DNA of 64,000 nucleotides from assembly GCF_028401955.1 (NCBI RefSeq), contig NZ_JAQOTJ010000018.1, positions 1-64,000 of the forward strand. The letters run 5' to 3'. Shown here piece after piece: positions 61,839 to 64,000 of the stretch; position 1 is the first letter of the stretch; the number at the start of each line of letters is the position of its first letter. The notes below the pieces were generated by a model. The model saw nothing but the letters and a program-made list of their open reading frames with translations. It did not search any database and was not told the origin of the DNA. Origin of the DNA: Bacillus sp. BP-3 (GTDB lineage Bacteria > Bacillota > Bacilli > Bacillales > Bacillaceae_G). The position numbers were made by a program, and so were the translations under genes.

Positions 61839-61955
61839 CTCATAAAGGAATCGACTTATATAAAATACCAAAAATATTTGTAAAATGATATAAAAATATA
61901 GAAATATAAACCATTTTTATGATTTTTATTTTTTTTAATTAGTAATACCATAACG

Positions 61956-61992
61956 AGCTGCACTACTTTGGATTATTCAAAGTAGTAGCAGA
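61956..61992 (+). promoter_or_regulatory. leader hairpin upstream of the amino acid permease gene
   Basis: CTGC-CTACTTTG/CAAAGTAG-GCAG stem with a short ATTATT loop and no T run. It may be a structured leader or a protein-binding palindrome. Confidence 0.4.
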
Positions 61993-62059
61993 GGGACAAA
62001 TTTCTCATTAAGTTATTGACGAAAAAAGGTGAAATAAGTAAAATGGATGTAAATATTAA

Positions 62060-62074
62060 AATTTTCAGAAAATT
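62060..62074 (+). promoter_or_regulatory. perfect CodY box
   Basis: AATTTTCAGAAAATT matches the CodY consensus AATTTTCWGAAAATT at 15 of 15 positions. It lies 21 bp before the permease start codon, so CodY bound here would repress it when branched-chain amino acids and GTP are high. Confidence 0.88.
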
Positions 62075-62095
62075 GTAAATGTTGAGGTGCTATGT

Positions 62096-63511
62096 ATGAA
62101 GCAAATCTTTCAAAAAAAGCCGATTACACAATTGTTGCAAGAGGGAAGCCAGAAGAAATTAAATCGAACATTAGGAGCATTAGATTTAACTATGTTAGGG
62201 GTAGGAGCAATTGTTGGGACCGGTATTTTCGTTTTGACAGGAGTAGTTGCTGCGAAACATTCTGGACCGGCTATTATTTTATCTTTTGCATTAGCTGCGT
62301 TAGCTTGTGCCTTTGCTGCCTTTTGCTATGCAGAATTTGCTTCTAGCGTACCGGTATCGGGTAGTGTGTATACATATACATATGCAACGATGGGAGAAGT
62401 GTTTGCCTTTTTAATTGGATGGGATTTAATGCTTGAATACTTATTAGCAACATCAGCTGTTGCTAATGGATGGTCAGCTTATTTTCAGTCTTTATTAAAT
62501 GGATTTGGAATTAAAATTCCAACCATTTTAGCTTCTGCTCCTGGGGCAGGAAAAGGTGGTATTATTGATTTACCAGCTGTTTGTATTATTTTAATTATGA
62601 CGATTCTTTTATCACGAGGTGTTCGTGAAAGCGCCCGCGTAAATAACATTATGGTATTCATTAAATTAACCGTTGTTCTATTGTTCATCTTTGCTGGTGT
62701 TAAATATGTAAAACCGGAAAACTGGACACCGTTTATGCCGTTTGGTTTTGATGGTGTAATGGTAGGTGCAGCGACGGTATTCTTTGCTTTTATTGGTTTT
62801 GATGCTGTTTCAACAGCGGCGGAAGAAGTAAAACGTCCGCAGCGTGATTTACCAATTGGTATTATAGCATCGTTATTAATTTGTACGGTTTTGTACATTG
62901 CTGTTTCGCTTATTTTGACAGGTATTGTACCGTATGGAAAATTAAATATATCAGATCCAGTAGCATTTGCACTTCAATTTATCGGACAAGATGGTTTAGC
63001 TGGCGTTATTTCAGTAGGTGCCATTACAGGGATTACAACTGTTATGCTAGTTATGATGTATGGTCAAGTCCGTGTATCGTATGCAATGAGTCGTGATGGT
63101 TTATTGCCGAGCCGTTTTGCGAAGGTACATCCGCAGTTTAAAACACCGTTTCTAAATACGTGGATAACAGGTATTATAGCAGCGCTTATTTCGGGACTTG
63201 TTGACTTAAGTGTACTAGCTCACCTTGTTAATATCGGAACTCTATCTGCGTTCGCGCTTGTTGCAGTTGCGGTTATTGTAATGCGAAAAACACATCCGGA
63301 TTTACCGCGTGCATTTAAAGCGCCGCTTGTGCCGTTTTTACCAGCATTAACTGTAATCTTTTGTGTATATTTAATGCTTCAATTACCGGCAATTACATGG
63401 AAAAGTTTTGGGGTTTGGATGGTAATTGGAATAGGAGTCTATTTCTTATATAGCAGAAAGAATAGTGCATTACACAAAGAATCTGGTGATGAAAAAACCG
63501 TTAATCTATAA
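62096..63511 (+). CDS. bcaP: APC family amino acid permease, probable branched-chain amino acid uptake (BcaP-like)
   Basis: This 471-aa protein has about 12 membrane segments. The APC signature MLGVGAIVGTGIFVLTG is in helix 1, then GWDLMLEYLLATSAVANGWS and FFAFIGFDAVSTAAEEVKRP. ATG 62096 follows GAGGTG. Cationic amino acid transporters (CAT/YfnA) look similar, and the perfect CodY box favours BcaP. Function assigned by family and regulation only. Confidence 0.85.
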   Translation: MKQIFQKKPITQLLQEGSQKKLNRTLGALDLTMLGVGAIVGTGIFVLTGVVAAKHSGPAIILSFALAALACAFAAFCYAEFASSVPVSGSVYTYTYATMGEVFAFLIGWDLMLEYLLATSAVANGWSAYFQSLLNGFGIKIPTILASAPGAGKGGIIDLPAVCIILIMTILLSRGVRESARVNNIMVFIKLTVVLLFIFAGVKYVKPENWTPFMPFGFDGVMVGAATVFFAFIGFDAVSTAAEEVKRPQRDLPIGIIASLLICTVLYIAVSLILTGIVPYGKLNISDPVAFALQFIGQDGLAGVISVGAITGITTVMLVMMYGQVRVSYAMSRDGLLPSRFAKVHPQFKTPFLNTWITGIIAALISGLVDLSVLAHLVNIGTLSAFALVAVAVIVMRKTHPDLPRAFKAPLVPFLPALTVIFCVYLMLQLPAITWKSFGVWMVIGIGVYFLYSRKNSALHKESGDEKTVNL

Positions 63512-63515
63512 AGTT

Positions 63516-63550
63516 GAAAGCCGTTCCTAGAAAAAGAACGGCTTTTTGTT
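63516..63550 (+). terminator. terminator of the permease gene
   Basis: AAAGCCGTTC/GAACGGCTTTTT stem. Confidence 0.9.
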
Positions 63551-63597
63551 TTTGAAAATTTACATTTTTCTAAAAATAATATAAGATGAAAATTGGT

Positions 63598-63655
63598 CGA
63601 TAAAGTGAAGGTTTCGTTGGATTGTTGAACCGATTGGGCGCTTACTGCCTAAAAG
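63598..63655. repeat. bcr-type repeat fragment
   Basis: CGATAAAGTGAAGGTTTC, GTTGAACCGATTGGGCGCTT and ACTGCC (in order) correspond to parts of bcr1 (AGTGAAACTT, GAACCAATCGGGC, CTGCCC). The element is shortened. Confidence 0.6.
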
Positions 63656-63667
63656 GAGGGGGAGAAT

Positions 63668-64000
63668 ATGAAGAAAACATGGCAAGAATTAAAGCAAATG
63701 GATCGTAATGTTTGGATTCGATTTATTGGCGAAACGTTAAATGGAATTGCGATGATGATGTTAATGCCATTTTTTGCATTATATTTAAAAGATAAAGTAG
63801 ATTCATTGCTACAAGTAGGAATTATTATGGCGCTGTCTCCAATTGCGGCAAGTTTTGGTTCTCTTATAGGTGGCCGAATTGCCGATATTTATGGAAGAAA
63901 GCCAATTATGATATTTTCAATGGCTAGCAATGCTATTTTAATGCTGGGGTTCTTATTTATAGATGGGTTTATACCATATGCTATCCTATCCATTTGTTTA
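63668..64000 (+). CDS. MFS transporter, N-terminal part (continues beyond window)
   Basis: 111 codons are visible. N-terminal membrane helices with the MFS motif A GGRIADIYGRKP between helices 2 and 3. AGGAGGGGGAGAAT precedes the ATG. Probably a multidrug-type exporter. The 3' end is cut by the window. Confidence 0.9.
   Translation, partial: MKKTWQELKQMDRNVWIRFIGETLNGIAMMMLMPFFALYLKDKVDSLLQVGIIMALSPIAASFGSLIGGRIADIYGRKPIMIFSMASNAILMLGFLFIDGFIPYAILSICL

Noticed and set aside
1-64000. CRISPR array or prophage
   Set aside because: No regularly spaced direct repeats with unique spacers, and no phage structural or integrase genes were seen. The only mobile remains are Tn7-like and intergenic repeats.

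Overview
The window is low-GC Gram-positive chromosome from the Bacillus cereus group (B. cereus, thuringiensis or anthracis type). The evidence is the gene order tRNAs - glycerate kinase - rocF - cdaA - cdaR - glmM - glmS, the bcr-type intergenic repeats, and the B. subtilis-like dctBSRP, yvgKLM (mod) and yvfRSTU-like clusters. Codon use and GC are uniform except for one gene at 18.45-19.28 kb, which is clearly foreign.

Layout. 0-0.6 kb: tRNA cluster (Val, Tyr, Gln, Lys, Gly, Ala). 0.8-9.0 kb: core genes for glycerate kinase, arginase, c-di-AMP synthesis (cdaA-cdaR) and amino-sugar synthesis (glmM, then glmS behind a self-cleaving glmS ribozyme). 9.0-20 kb: accessory region directly downstream of glmS, the classical Tn7 target. 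It carries two Tn7-like end sequences, three decayed tnsA remnants, an S9 peptidase, a DUF2785 gene, an oxidoreductase, mqo, an APH-type kinase, a VOC protein, a GC-rich PrmC-like methyltransferase and a mug-type glycosylase. 20.2-22.6 kb: a PAP2 phosphatase with an 11-bp triple repeat at its promoter, then a SCIFF RiPP cassette. The cassette has a 49-residue six-cysteine precursor, a radical SAM/SPASM maturase and three perfectly spaced Crp/Fnr-type boxes. 22.9-27.9 kb: C4-dicarboxylate sensing and uptake (dctB, dctS, dctR, dctP with a perfect cre). 28-38 kb: mixed accessory and core genes, including a TIR/NDT-like protein, a frameshifted secreted protein, Fur-box-controlled ybjQ, an AraC regulator, an S-box-controlled oligopeptide-binding protein, proC and glcU. 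38-42 kb: GNAT, NUDIX, and the modBA operon with a divergent regulator and a perfect operator. 42-44.4 kb: plsC and yxeA, interleaved with three micropeptide genes and one gene-less transcript. All of these share one operator/promoter architecture. 44.6-50.2 kb: TatD, lytic transglycosylase, GalT-like, YciI and an ABC-F protein with an attenuator-like leader. 50.6-56 kb: two-component system plus ABC exporter. 56.4-64 kb: HAD phosphatase, three tandem micropeptides, tyrosine/homogentisate catabolism (hppD - FAH hydrolase - hmgA), a CodY-box-bearing amino acid permease and the start of an MFS transporter.

The most interesting material is the micropeptide regulon at 42-44.4 kb, the related tandem micropeptides at 57.7-58.2 kb, the SCIFF cassette with its triple Fnr-type boxes, and the layered Tn7-like wreckage behind glmS. 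Everything here was read by eye; no searches were run.
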